Source of the DNA: Pricia antarctica
GTDB taxonomy: Bacteria > Bacteroidota > Bacteroidia > Flavobacteriales > Flavobacteriaceae
Length of the DNA: 64,000 bases
Assembly (NCBI RefSeq): GCF_900101815.1
Contig: NZ_FNAO01000001.1
Location: forward strand, 372,001-436,000
Direction of reading: 5' to 3'
The notes below the pieces were generated by a model. It made no database searches, was not told the DNA's origin, and saw only the letters and a list, made by a program, of their open reading frames with translations. Position numbers and translations under genes: made by a program. Positions 35,821 through 44,944 of the stretch are shown in pieces (position 1 is the first letter of the stretch; the number at the start of each line of letters is the position of its first letter).

Positions 35821-36540
35821 TTATCCGAATACCTCGTTCAGTACCGCGAGGGATTTGGGCTTTCGGAACCCCTGTAAATGCAGTTCAAAATACAGCACCA
35901 ACGATTGCAAAAGCTCCTGTCGGTTCGTTTTGTTCATTTTTATAGTAGGTAAGGTATCAAAATGTACGCCCAAGAAGCTTTTGAAATAACCCAGATTGTC
36001 TCCGGTAAGTACCGGATGAAGCGACGGGGTATCTGTAAACTCCCCTTCCAAAAGGTCAAAACAAGCCGCTTGTACGTTAGAGGTGTCGGGATAAAAGCCT
36101 AAATATTTGGTGAACTGTATCAAAAAATGGCAATGAAAATTAGCGATTTCATCATGGATGTCCAACCACTGAAAAGAGGCTTCCAAAAATTCGAAAAGCG
36201 CGGGATTGACCTCCTCTTCATGGATACTATGGCCCAACATCTCTGCTAGGAAGAGGGTCATGGCGTTTTTGGCGATATTGCTATGTACCGATTGGTACGG
36301 ATAGTTGATCTTCGCTTCGCGGATACTTTCCAAAGTGCCTTTGTTCTTGTGATTCGCTACAATCTCCAATTGGGTGAGCGGTTGAAAGTAAGCGGCCTTT
36401 AGCTTTCCCTTTTTGGCGGATAATACGCCTTTCAGCATATAGGATTTCAGTCCATCGGAAGCCGTAAACGCCTTTACGATTAGACTGGTATCGCCGTATT
36501 TTAAAGAGGTCAAGACGATGGCTTTGGTGGTTACCTGCAT
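35821..36540 (-). CDS. recO: DNA repair protein RecO
   Basis: RecO helps RecR load RecA on SSB-coated DNA. The 239-residue protein has the N-terminal OB fold (MQVTTKAIVLTSLKYGDTSLIVKAFT, LKGVLSAKKGKLKAAYFQPLTQLEI) and the all-helical C-terminal domain. The zinc-binding cysteines of some RecO proteins are absent. It follows gdhA by 12 bases. Confidence 0.93.
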   Translation of the reverse strand: MQVTTKAIVLTSLKYGDTSLIVKAFTASDGLKSYMLKGVLSAKKGKLKAAYFQPLTQLEIVANHKNKGTLESIREAKINYPYQSVHSNIAKNAMTLFLAEMLGHSIHEEEVNPALFEFLEASFQWLDIHDEIANFHCHFLIQFTKYLGFYPDTSNVQAACFDLLEGEFTDTPSLHPVLTGDNLGYFKSFLGVHFDTLPTIKMNKTNRQELLQSLVLYFELHLQGFRKPKSLAVLNEVFG

Positions 36541-36552
36541 AGGACGGTCGAA

Positions 36553-37896
36553 TTAAATCACCCCCTGCGCCAGCATCGCATCCGCCACTTTCACAAAACC
36601 TGCAATATTGGCTCCTTTCACGTAATTGCAGTAGCCATCTTCTTCCATACCGTATTTGACACAGGAGTCGTGAATGTTTTCCATAATACCACGGAGCCTG
36701 TCGTCCACTTTTTCGCGTATCCAGCTATAGCGTAGAGAGTTTTGAGTCATCTCCAAGCCAGACGCGGAAACGCCACCGGCGTTGGAAGCTTTTCCAGGGG
36801 CGTATAATATTTTAGCTTTTCTAAATGCTTGCATCGCCCCAGGAGTCGAAGGCATATTGGCGCCTTCCGAAACACAGATACAACCGTTTTTCAACAAGTT
36901 TTTGGCATCCCTTTCATCCAACTCATTCTCTGTGGCGCAGGGCATGGCAATATCGCATTTGATATGCCATGGTCTTTTCCCCTTATAATATTTCCCTGAT
37001 GGATACTTTTTGGTATATTCCGAAATTCGGCCCCGCTCTTCGTTTTTTAGATTCATAATGAAGTCTAGTTTCTTCTCGTCAATCCCATCAGAATCATGAA
37101 TGCATCCTCCCGAATCGGAAAGGGCTATAACTTTGCCCCCCAAATCGATGATTTTTTCAGCGGCAAATTGCGCCACGTTTCCGGAACCCGAAACAACTAC
37201 TGTTTTACCCTTCACCTCATCGTTCTTGGTCTTCAGCATACTCTGCGCAAAATATACCGTTCCGTATCCTGTAGATTCCGGCCGAATTTTTGATCCGCCC
37301 CATGAAAGGCCTTTTCCCGTAAGTACCCCGGTAAATTCGTTCTTAATCTTTTTATAGGTACCAAACATGAAGCCGATTTCGCGGGCGCCAACCCCTATAT
37401 CTCCGGCTGGAATATCGGTAAACGGTCCGATATGACGGCAAAGTTCAGTCATGAAAGATTGGCAAAAACGCATGATCTCATTATCGGATTTTCCTTTGGG
37501 ATCAAAATCGGAACCTCCTTTCCCACCACCCATCGGCAATGTGGTCAAACTATTTTTAAAGACCTGCTCAAACGCCAAGAATTTTAGAATACTTGCATTT
37601 ACCGTCGGGTGAAATCGCAAACCTCCTTTGTAAGGTCCGATAGCGGAATTCATCTGTACGCGATAGCCGCGGTTAACGTGTATCTTACCCGTATCATCGT
37701 ACCACACCACCCGAAAGGAAATCAGGCGTTCAGGCTCAACCATTCGCTCCAAAATCTTTTGGTCTTTGTAGATTTTATGTTTGGCGATATAGGGAATAAC
37801 AGATTCCGCCACTTCCTGCACGGCTTGCATAAATTCTGGTTGGTGACTGTTTCTTTTTTTGACCTCGGCCATGAAGCTATTGATACTTGCATCCAT
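36553..37896 (-). CDS. gdhA: NADP-type glutamate dehydrogenase
   Basis: The 447-residue enzyme interconverts 2-oxoglutarate plus ammonium and glutamate. The active-site segment LTTLPMGGGKGGSDFDPKGKSD holds the catalytic Lys, and GSGNVAQFAAEKIIDLGG forms the nucleotide site. The length and the KGLSWGGSKIRPESTGYG segment fit the hexameric, biosynthetic small-subunit class, usually NADP-dependent. Confidence 0.95.
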   Translation of the reverse strand: MDASINSFMAEVKKRNSHQPEFMQAVQEVAESVIPYIAKHKIYKDQKILERMVEPERLISFRVVWYDDTGKIHVNRGYRVQMNSAIGPYKGGLRFHPTVNASILKFLAFEQVFKNSLTTLPMGGGKGGSDFDPKGKSDNEIMRFCQSFMTELCRHIGPFTDIPAGDIGVGAREIGFMFGTYKKIKNEFTGVLTGKGLSWGGSKIRPESTGYGTVYFAQSMLKTKNDEVKGKTVVVSGSGNVAQFAAEKIIDLGGKVIALSDSGGCIHDSDGIDEKKLDFIMNLKNEERGRISEYTKKYPSGKYYKGKRPWHIKCDIAMPCATENELDERDAKNLLKNGCICVSEGANMPSTPGAMQAFRKAKILYAPGKASNAGGVSASGLEMTQNSLRYSWIREKVDDRLRGIMENIHDSCVKYGMEEDGYCNYVKGANIAGFVKVADAMLAQGVI

Positions 37897-38057
37897 AAAG
37901 TTACTTTGATTTTAGTGAACTCGATTTGAGCTATGGTTTAAGCTTGGCATACCTTAACTGCGAAATATATAGAACTCAATTAAATTTGCCAAGCAAAATA
38001 ACGGATTTACAAAATGATTTCGACATACTATGCCCCAAAATTTTCCCATCGCAGGAA

Positions 38058-39212
38058 CTAACCGATGGCCTGTTCCAGATCGGCAACCAGATCTCCTGCA
38101 TCTTCAATACCAACGCTCAATCGTATCAAAGCATCAACGACCCCGCTTTTCTCACGTTCTTCCTTGGGGATGCTCGCATGCGTCATGCTCGCCGGATGGC
38201 CCGCCAAGCTTTCGACCCCGCCCAGAGATTCGGCCAACGTAAAGACCTTTAGTTTTTCCACGATCTTAATGGCATCCGCTTCGGTACGGCTTTTAGGGAT
38301 AAACGAAACCATACCCCCAAAATCCTTCATCTGTCGCTTGGCGATTTCGTGGTTCGGATGGCTTTCAAAGCCGGGCCAAAACACCTTATCAATTTTAGAA
38401 TGTTTGTCCAAATATTCGGCGACCGCCCGTCCGTTCTCGCAATGGCGTTGCATCCGAACGTGTAGCGTTTTGATGCCCCGTAACGTTAAAAAGCTGTCCA
38501 TCGGACCACAGACCGCGCCGCTGGCGTTTTGTATAAAGTAAAGTGCATCCGCCAGCGCTTTATCCTTAACCACTAAGGCCCCGACCACCACATCGCTATG
38601 GCCACCGAGATATTTGGTGGCGGAATGCATGACGATGTCCGCGCCCATATCTAACGGCGTTTGCAGATAGGGGGTGGCAAAAGTATTATCTACCGCCAAG
38701 AGGATATCGTGTTTTTTGGCCAATTCCGCGACCGCTCTAATGTCGATAACGTTCATCATCGGGTTGGTCGGCGTCTCGACCCAAAGCAGCTTTGTATTTT
38801 GGTTGATGTAAGATTGAATAACTTCGGCATCCTGCATCCCTATAAAATGAAAGGTAATTCCGTATTTTTCGAATATCTGTTTAAAGATACGGTAGCTACC
38901 CCCGTACAAATCGTTCGTTGACACCACCTCATCCCCCGGATTCAAAAGCTTGATCACCGCATCAATAGCGGCAAGACCACTGCCGAACGCTAGTCCATAA
39001 GTACCATTCTCAATACTTGCCAACGAATTTTCAAGGGCCGTGCGCGTCGGGTTGGCACTACGGGAGTATTCATAGCCCTTATGCCCGCCAGGCGTGGTCT
39101 GCGCATAGGTCGAGGTCTGGTATATCGGAGGCATCACAGCACCGTAGGCCTTATCGGGACTTTGCCCACCATGAATCGCTTTCGTATTGAATTTTAACTT
39201 TTTTTCTTCCAT
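38058..39212 (-). CDS. metB: Trans-sulfuration PLP enzyme (cystathionine gamma-synthase/lyase)
   Basis: The 384-residue enzyme belongs to the Cys/Met metabolism PLP family: TKAIHGGQSPD, YEYSRSANPTRTALE, and the PLP lysine in MHSATKYLGGHSDVVVG (about 198). Sequence alone does not cleanly separate cystathionine gamma-synthase from gamma-lyase, so the symbol is tentative. The -33 and -7 boxes upstream (39231-39262) fit the consensus closely. Confidence 0.9.
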   Translation of the reverse strand: MEEKKLKFNTKAIHGGQSPDKAYGAVMPPIYQTSTYAQTTPGGHKGYEYSRSANPTRTALENSLASIENGTYGLAFGSGLAAIDAVIKLLNPGDEVVSTNDLYGGSYRIFKQIFEKYGITFHFIGMQDAEVIQSYINQNTKLLWVETPTNPMMNVIDIRAVAELAKKHDILLAVDNTFATPYLQTPLDMGADIVMHSATKYLGGHSDVVVGALVVKDKALADALYFIQNASGAVCGPMDSFLTLRGIKTLHVRMQRHCENGRAVAEYLDKHSKIDKVFWPGFESHPNHEIAKRQMKDFGGMVSFIPKSRTEADAIKIVEKLKVFTLAESLGGVESLAGHPASMTHASIPKEEREKSGVVDALIRLSVGIEDAGDLVADLEQAIG

Positions 39213-39230
39213 TTTTTACAATTATTCCTA

Positions 39231-39262
39231 CAAATGTATCGTTATCTTTGATAGCATACAAA
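39231..39262 (-). promoter_or_regulatory. Consensus promoter for the trans-sulfuration gene
   Basis: On the minus strand TTTG (39259-39262), a 20-base spacer and TACATTTG (39231-39238) match the Bacteroidota consensus, 19 bases before the ATG. The spacer contains the -7 box of a promoter facing the other way. Confidence 0.75.
39243..39250 (+). promoter_or_regulatory. Candidate -7 box for the DUF3298 gene, inside the opposing promoter
   Basis: TATCTTTG on the plus strand matches TAnnTTTG, 61 bases before the ATG at 39311. It lies in the spacer of the leftward promoter, so both cannot easily be occupied at once. Confidence 0.5.
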
Positions 39263-39310
39263 GGTGTGCGCGTACTGATTGCGCTATAAACCAACCCAAT
39301 ACCCAAATTC

Positions 39311-40057
39311 ATGAAGGCCCCATTGCCCTGTTTCCTGATTTTTTTAGTGCTGATCGGCTGCCAAAAAAAAGAGAATAACCTGACCTTTGAACCTCTTAAA
39401 TTAGGCGATACCCTATGTGAAGACTGCCCCCATATCTCTATTACGATACCTCGGGCCATTGAACACACCAGAACGGCTAACACTATTAATACGGCCTTAC
39501 AGGAAGAAATTATTTCCTTGCTTCTATTTGATGATGACCTAAAAATCGCCAATCTTGATGACGCCCTTATGTCATTTAAAAATGGCTATTCCGAACTAAA
39601 GGACCTATATCCGGAAGAAACCACGCCCTGGGAAACCAAAATTGACGGAAACGTCGTTTATGAGGATGAAAAGATACTTACCTTAGAGCTGAATTCCTAC
39701 GTGTTTACAGGAGGCGCCCATGGTTACAGTGCCAAACGTATCTTAAACTTCGACAAAAAAAGAGGCGTAGAACTCGAAAATTGGCAGCTTTTTCGAAACC
39801 GTAAGGATTTTCAACAATTTGCCGAGGCAAAATTCCGTGAGCAGGAAGCCATTCCCGCGGAAGCCTCCATCAATTATACCGGACTTATGTTCGAAAAGGA
39901 CAGTTTTTACCTGCCGGAGAATATCGGTTTTACCAAGGAAGGTGTGAAGTTACTTTACAACCCCTACGAAGTTGCTTCCTATGCCGATGGGCCCATTGTT
40001 CTCACCCTGCCGTTCAAAGAAGTGAAACGGTATTTGGCGAAGGAGACGAAGTTGTGA
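39311..40057 (+). CDS. DUF3298 domain lipoprotein
   Basis: The 248-residue product has a lipoprotein signal (MKAPLPCFLIFLVLIGCQ, lipobox LIGC). The body matches the PdaC/RsiV-like DUF4163 plus DUF3298 arrangement: NSYVFTGGAHGYSAKRILNFD in the middle and a C-terminal YNPYEVASYADGPIVLTLPF, typical of DUF3298 ends. These domains appear in Bacillus RsiV, which binds lysozyme, and PdaC deacetylase; no such activity can be assumed here. It is probably periplasmic. Confidence 0.85.
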   Translation: MKAPLPCFLIFLVLIGCQKKENNLTFEPLKLGDTLCEDCPHISITIPRAIEHTRTANTINTALQEEIISLLLFDDDLKIANLDDALMSFKNGYSELKDLYPEETTPWETKIDGNVVYEDEKILTLELNSYVFTGGAHGYSAKRILNFDKKRGVELENWQLFRNRKDFQQFAEAKFREQEAIPAEASINYTGLMFEKDSFYLPENIGFTKEGVKLLYNPYEVASYADGPIVLTLPFKEVKRYLAKETKL

Positions 40058-40172
40058 TTCACTAGGTCTTGGCGGCCGCAAAATCCCTTTAAAAAATTTC
40101 GAGATATATCTTTCCTGCGCATTTTGGCAATACGCATATCGCTGTGCGCCAGAATCTTCAAAGCACTCCTAT

Positions 40173-40634
40173 CTATTTATTAACCGCTTTCTGCAACCCA
40201 AGTATAGTTCCCAAATGCAGGTCTTCATGAAATACGTTGAAAGTCATCGCATCCTCAACGCTGTTCAAGGTCACATTTACACTGGTGGTATACGTGTTGA
40301 AATCCTTGAAAAGTCCGGACTCATAATCTTGCTTCGCCCATTCGGCGGTAGAGATTAAAAAATCGCCGATTTCCTTGATTTCCGCATCGGTCGCCGAGCC
40401 GTCGGGCACCGTTCCCTTTTTAAACTTTTCTATGAACTGCTCGGGTATGCGCATTTTCAATCCGCTGAACTTGTAAACCAGTATCTGTTGGGTCGCGACT
40501 ACATGGGCTATATTCCACCAAATATTGTTACGGAACCCGGTGGGGATTTCCAGTAATTGCTCTCTAGACGTGTTGTCGAGAATTTTATAGAGCAGTTTGC
40601 GGTTCTGTAGCGTGGTATCGAAAATTTTTTCCAA
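40173..40634 (-). CDS. DinB family protein
   Basis: The 153-residue four-helix protein has the DinB/YfiT metal-ligand pattern: WWNIAHVVATQQILVYKFSG and the late HEDLHLGTILGLQKAV. DinB-like proteins are often thiol-dependent hydrolases or transferases that use bacillithiol and similar thiols. The function here is unassigned. The start is TTG, because a stop lies two codons upstream and no ATG fits. Confidence 0.85.
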   Translation of the reverse strand: MEKIFDTTLQNRKLLYKILDNTSREQLLEIPTGFRNNIWWNIAHVVATQQILVYKFSGLKMRIPEQFIEKFKKGTVPDGSATDAEIKEIGDFLISTAEWAKQDYESGLFKDFNTYTTSVNVTLNSVEDAMTFNVFHEDLHLGTILGLQKAVNK

Positions 40635-40720
40635 AGCGTATCATTTTTAATGTGGATTCCAAAAATAGTACAATTGAATAGAAATTGGTTTCTTTGTAGG
40701 ACGCAAAATTCCAGTTCAAC

Positions 40721-40774
40721 AGATTCCTGCCGAAGTTTATCCTGAGCGAAGTCGAAGGGCAAGAATGACAAAAG
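40721..40774 (+). repeat. Dispersed intergenic repeat, copy before the arsC-like gene
   Basis: It matches 20927-20978 at most positions and, like that copy, ends within 15 bases of a start codon (ATG at 40781). It resembles the short interspersed repeats with a TGAGCGAAGTCGAA core that recur between genes in many bacteria. Confidence 0.7.
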
Positions 40775-40780
40775 TTTTTT

Positions 40781-41131
40781 ATGAAAGTTTACCATCTCAG
40801 CACCTGCGACACCTGCCAACGCATCATCAAAGAACTGCAACCTTTAGACGACGCCGATTTGCAGGACATCAAAACGGAAGCCATCACCGAAAAACAAATT
40901 GATCAAATGCAGGCTCTGGCCGGAAGTTACGAAGCTCTGTTTAGCAAACGCGCCCGCCTCTACCGCCAAAGGGGACTGCATGAAAAACAACTTTCGGAAA
41001 CCGATTATAAAAACTTGATTTTAGAGCAGTACACCTTTCTCAAACGCCCCGTAATAGTGGGCGACGGCCAAATTTTTATCGGAAACAGCAAAAAAACGGT
41101 CGCTGCGGCCAGGGAAGCCATTCACGATTGA
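40781..41131 (+). CDS. ArsC/Spx-type thioredoxin-fold protein
   Basis: The 116-residue protein has the CxxC motif CDTCQRI near the N-terminus and the family's later KRPVIVGDGQIFIGNSK, which holds the cis-Pro region. The family includes glutaredoxin-coupled arsenate reductases, Spx regulators and YffB. Without an arsenic operon around it, arsenate reduction is not established. Its stop overlaps the start of the next gene in TTGA. Confidence 0.87.
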   Translation: MKVYHLSTCDTCQRIIKELQPLDDADLQDIKTEAITEKQIDQMQALAGSYEALFSKRARLYRQRGLHEKQLSETDYKNLILEQYTFLKRPVIVGDGQIFIGNSKKTVAAAREAIHD

Positions 41132-42051
41132 GCAAAAGAACCCTTGCCATACTTGCTGCCATTGGGGCCACTACCATATACGGACTTAACCATACGATTG
41201 CCAAGGGGGCAATGCCCGAATACGTGCAGCCTTTCGGATTTATTATGTTTCGGGTTATCGGTGCGGCGCTATTATTTTGGATGCTATCGCCATTTGGACC
41301 GAAGGAAAAAATAGATCGCAAAGATTATGGCAGAATGCTACTTTGTGCATTTTTGGGCATGGGTATTAATATGTTGGCCTTTTTTAAGGGGCTTTCACTA
41401 TCCACGCCGATTAACAGTTCTGTACTCGTTACAACCACCCCGATAATCGTGCTGATACTTTCCGCCATTTTTATCAAGGAAAAAATTGGGGCAAAAAAGA
41501 TTTTTGGCATCGCTATCGGACTCACAGGCGCGGTCGCCCTTATCTTCTTTGGACCTTCGTTGCGGGAAGATGCCCCTAATATTCCCTTGGGCAATTTCTT
41601 AGTATTGATGAACTCGGTATTCTATGGTTCGTACTTGATCGGGGCGAAAACCTTGATTGTCAAATACCACCCGTTCACATTTATGAAATGGTTGTTCACC
41701 TTGGGTATTTTTATCTGCCTGCCCTTTGGCTATCGGGATTTTGTTCAGGTCGATTTTGTCAACCTGCCCTTTGAGGCCGTTTGGCGTATCGGTTTCGTTA
41801 TCTTGGGTACCACGTTTTGCACTTATCTTTTCAACATTTTTGCACTCACCCAGTTAAAGGCATCCACGGTAAGTGCCTTTGTATATATCCAGCCCTTAAT
41901 CGGAATTCTTTTTGCGGTTGCCATGGGAAAGGACAGTCTATCCATTTTGAAAATATCGGCCGCATGTTTGGTGCTTCTTGGGGTGTATTTGGCGAGTAGC
42001 AAGTCTTCTAGCCCCAAAGCGAAAAACGCTCGTCCAAGCCATAAGAATTGA
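41128..42051 (+). CDS. EamA/DMT family transporter
   Basis: The 307-residue protein has ten predicted membrane helices in two EamA repeats (LAAIGATTIYGLNHTIAKGAMPEY and the C-terminal ASTVSAFVYIQPLIGILFAVAMGKD), typical of drug/metabolite exporters. The start is TTG in a TTGA overlap with the preceding stop; the first ATG in frame would delete the first helix. The substrate is unknown. Confidence 0.9.
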   Translation: MSKRTLAILAAIGATTIYGLNHTIAKGAMPEYVQPFGFIMFRVIGAALLFWMLSPFGPKEKIDRKDYGRMLLCAFLGMGINMLAFFKGLSLSTPINSSVLVTTTPIIVLILSAIFIKEKIGAKKIFGIAIGLTGAVALIFFGPSLREDAPNIPLGNFLVLMNSVFYGSYLIGAKTLIVKYHPFTFMKWLFTLGIFICLPFGYRDFVQVDFVNLPFEAVWRIGFVILGTTFCTYLFNIFALTQLKASTVSAFVYIQPLIGILFAVAMGKDSLSILKISAACLVLLGVYLASSKSSSPKAKNARPSHKN

Positions 42052-42069
42052 GAAGTCCTCTTTTGAGTC

Positions 42070-42558
42070 TTATGCCAAATCTTTCGGAACTTTGGCGAAC
42101 TTGCGCGTATCCTCTTTGGTCAACACCCGAAAACCCTCCGCTTTTTCGACGCCGCTGAAAGCGCTCAACAAATCATTGGTCAAGCCGGTGAGCTTTCGCG
42201 TCTTTAAATCCATCCAAGAGCCCATCATTTCACAATGGGCAAAATTATTCCCCTTGTAGTCATAAAAATTATGTAGGAACTCGAAAAATTGGGCATCTTC
42301 GCTCATTCCCGTGATTTCCATGGATACCCTTATCGGTTTGCCGGGAAATACTTCCTTAAAATAATAGATATGTTCGTAGAATACCACCGGACCGATTTGG
42401 TTTGCGGCCAGTGTTTTTTGGTTAAAGCCGATTTCCATCAAAAAGGCCATTCGGGTATGGCTCATAAAATTAAGATATGCGGAATTGGCCAAATGGCGAT
42501 TGGCATCGATATCACTCCAGCGGATTTCAAAGTCTTTTAAGTACATTTTTCTCAACAT
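42070..42558 (-). CDS. Hotdog-fold acyl-CoA thioesterase
   Basis: The 162-residue protein has the 4-hydroxybenzoyl-CoA thioesterase-like segment FEIRWSDIDANRHLANSAYLNFMSHTR with the catalytic Asp, followed by hotdog strands (GPVVFYEHIYYFKEVFPGKPI). A second ATG at 42546 (MYLKDFEI) fits the family equally well. A TAnnTTTG box (42582-42589) lies upstream. The acyl substrate is unknown. Confidence 0.88.
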   Translation of the reverse strand: MLRKMYLKDFEIRWSDIDANRHLANSAYLNFMSHTRMAFLMEIGFNQKTLAANQIGPVVFYEHIYYFKEVFPGKPIRVSMEITGMSEDAQFFEFLHNFYDYKGNNFAHCEMMGSWMDLKTRKLTGLTNDLLSAFSGVEKAEGFRVLTKEDTRKFAKVPKDLA

Positions 42559-42581
42559 TTATTATGCGTGCATAAGATTCG

Positions 42582-42589
42582 CAAAAGTA
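42582..42589 (-). promoter_or_regulatory. Candidate -7 box for the thioesterase gene
   Basis: The minus strand reads TACTTTTG, an exact TAnnTTTG match, 24-36 bases before the two possible starts. Confidence 0.5.
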
Positions 42590-42831
42590 GGATAGTTTCG
42601 GGAATTGACTAAGCGGGATTCAAGAAATTTTTACGGACCTCCCCATTTTCTTGAGGAACGTGCTTCATTTTTGCACGGATGTTCTTTTTCTTTGGATGGA
42701 TTTTTTTTGAGGATACCTATTTCGCTACACTTCCTTTCGCAAGGCACCCCTCTTTAGCCATTTGAAATTCTACTTTATGACGTTATTAGGATGCAAATAG
42801 CATCCGTATAGATGCACTCCAGTTTTACCGT

Positions 42832-42839
42832 TATATTTG
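42832..42839 (+). promoter_or_regulatory. Candidate -7 box for the nitronate monooxygenase gene
   Basis: TATATTTG matches TAnnTTTG exactly and lies 23 bases before the ATG at 42862. The divergent gap 42590-42831 shows nothing else. Confidence 0.6.
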
Positions 42840-42861
42840 TATCTCGTACAAAAAATTTCAT

Positions 42862-43836
42862 ATGTTGTCAAAACCCGCCTTCATCAAAGACCTATCCCTA
42901 CCCGTTATAGCTGCACCCATGTTTCTGATTTCCGGACCGAAACTCGTTATCGAATGCTGTAAAAACGGTATTGTCGGCACATTTCCCGCCCTTAACCAGC
43001 GCACCAGCGAAGGGTTTGAGGAATGGCTGATCGAAATCAAGTCCGAACTCGCAAAATTCGAAAAGGAAACCGGTAAAAAAGCGGCCCCGTTTGGTGTCAA
43101 TCTTATCGTACACCAAACCAATCCCCGGGTTGAGGCCGATCTTAAACTTTGCGTAAAACACAAGGTGCCGATTGTCATTACCTCATTGGGCGCGGTCAGC
43201 CAAGTCGTAGATGCCATACATAGTTATGGCGGTCTGGTCTTTCACGACATCATCAAAAAACGCCATGCCGAAAAAGCACAGGAGGCCGGAGTAGACGGAT
43301 TGATCTTGGTAGCTGCTGGTGCAGGCGGACATGCCGGCACCATCAACCCAATGACCTTGGTAGCTGAAATCAAGAAATTCTTTAAAAAGACTCTCATCCT
43401 TGCCGGATGTATCAGTAGCGGGCGCGACATTGCCTCAGCCCTTCAAATGGGTGCTGACATCGCCTACATGGGCACCCGATTTATCAACACGGAGGAAAGC
43501 AAGGCCACTGATGAGTATCGCCAAATGATTATCGATGCCGGCGCGAACGATGTGGTCTATACCGCTTCGATTTCCGGGGTACACGCCAACTTTTTAGGGG
43601 CCAGCCTAACGGCCGCCGGCATCACCGAGGAAGATTTAAAAAAGGACACCAAAATCGACTTTGGAAAAGAGCTCGATACCGAAGCAAAGGCTTGGAAGAC
43701 CATTTGGTCGGCCGGGCAGGGATCGGCCATGATCGATGATTCGCTGCCGGTCTCGGAATTGGTAGGACACTTGAAATCGGAGTTTAAAGAAGCTATTGAA
43801 GAGCAGGCTAAGCTATTAGAGGATTATCCGAAGTAA
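42862..43836 (+). CDS. Nitronate monooxygenase family flavoprotein
   Basis: The 324-residue TIM-barrel FMN protein matches the 2-nitropropane dioxygenase/nitronate monooxygenase family: LPVIAAPMFLISGPKLVIEC, VAAGAGGHAGTINPM (phosphate and FMN site, His in GGHAG), AGCISSGRDIASALQMGADIAYMGTRF. Family members oxidise alkyl nitronates or act as enoyl reductases; the precise activity is uncertain. Confidence 0.92.
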   Translation: MLSKPAFIKDLSLPVIAAPMFLISGPKLVIECCKNGIVGTFPALNQRTSEGFEEWLIEIKSELAKFEKETGKKAAPFGVNLIVHQTNPRVEADLKLCVKHKVPIVITSLGAVSQVVDAIHSYGGLVFHDIIKKRHAEKAQEAGVDGLILVAAGAGGHAGTINPMTLVAEIKKFFKKTLILAGCISSGRDIASALQMGADIAYMGTRFINTEESKATDEYRQMIIDAGANDVVYTASISGVHANFLGASLTAAGITEEDLKKDTKIDFGKELDTEAKAWKTIWSAGQGSAMIDDSLPVSELVGHLKSEFKEAIEEQAKLLEDYPK

Positions 43837-43899
43837 ATAAACTACCTCGACACAAGCATCCGAGGTATAAAATCTCAAAAAAACCAACTCCCTTTTCCG

Positions 43900-44862
43900 A
43901 TGCCGCTACTTTCATCCGATTATAGACCGCCCCTTCATTTCAGGAGCGGACACCTATCCACCATCTATTCCGGATTGTTCAGAAAGGTCGACGGACTCGA
44001 CCAAGAACGCGAGCGTATCGAGCTTTCCGACGGTGATTTTATGGATGTGGATTGGAGCTTCGCCAAAAAACCATCTAAAAAAGTCGCCATTCTGTTGCAC
44101 GGTCTCGAAGGCAACGCCCAGCGTCCCTACATCACCGGAAGTGCCAAGGCTTTTAATGAGGCGGGCGTAGATGCCTGCGCCGTCAATTTTCGGGGCTGTA
44201 GTGGAGAGACCAATCGGCTGTACCGTTCGTACCACTCAGGGGCTACAGAAGATTTGGATGCCGTGGTGCAGCACATCCTACATACTAAAGATTATGGAGA
44301 AATCTATATCAAAGGCGTCAGTCTCGGTGGAAATATGGCCCTGAAATATGTTGGGGAACCGCGAAATATTCCCAAAGAACTGAAGGCCGTCATAGCTGTA
44401 TCCGCGCCGTGCAAACTCTATAGCTCGCTAAAAGAACTGCTGAAACCCAAAAACTACCCCTACGCGATCCGGTTCCGTAAACATCTTGTTGATAAACTGC
44501 GGTTAAAACTGCCCCTTTTTCCCGACCGTATTTCAAGATCGGAGATTAAAGCAATCAAGAACCTTAAAGACTTCGACGACATCTACACGGCTCCAGCTCA
44601 CGGTTTCAAAGATGCGATTGATTATTACGAACAATGCAGTTGCCGACAGTTTTTATTGGAGATTCAAGTGCCATCACTCATCATCAATGCTGAAAACGAT
44701 TCCTTTCTAGGGCCGGAATGCTATCCTTACCAAGAAGCGGAGAAAAACCCAAATATACATTTGGAAACCCCGAAATATGGTGGCCATGTTGGATTCATCG
44801 ACTCTGAAAATCGCTATTATTCTGAAAAAAGAGCAATAAAATTTCTGGAAGAGGTCATTTAA
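43900..44862 (+). CDS. YheT-type alpha/beta hydrolase
   Basis: The 320-residue protein matches the YheT/ABHD1-3 family: YRPPLHFRSGHLSTIYSGLF at the N-terminus, ILLHGLEGNAQRPYI (oxyanion region), IYIKGVSLGGNMALKY (nucleophile Ser), a late Asp in INAENDSFLGPE and His in YGGHVGF. All three catalytic residues are visible. The physiological substrate in bacteria is unknown. Confidence 0.92.
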   Translation: MPLLSSDYRPPLHFRSGHLSTIYSGLFRKVDGLDQERERIELSDGDFMDVDWSFAKKPSKKVAILLHGLEGNAQRPYITGSAKAFNEAGVDACAVNFRGCSGETNRLYRSYHSGATEDLDAVVQHILHTKDYGEIYIKGVSLGGNMALKYVGEPRNIPKELKAVIAVSAPCKLYSSLKELLKPKNYPYAIRFRKHLVDKLRLKLPLFPDRISRSEIKAIKNLKDFDDIYTAPAHGFKDAIDYYEQCSCRQFLLEIQVPSLIINAENDSFLGPECYPYQEAEKNPNIHLETPKYGGHVGFIDSENRYYSEKRAIKFLEEVI

Positions 44863-44944
44863 TTTTCACTATTCCTTATATTAGTACCAGAAAATTAAGC
44901 TCTTGCCACTTACAACCATCAAAGCGGCACAAATAGACACACAA

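Noticed and set aside
40781-41131. An arsenic resistance locus
   Set aside because: Only the thioredoxin-fold ArsC/Spx-like protein is present, without arsR, arsB or acr3 nearby.
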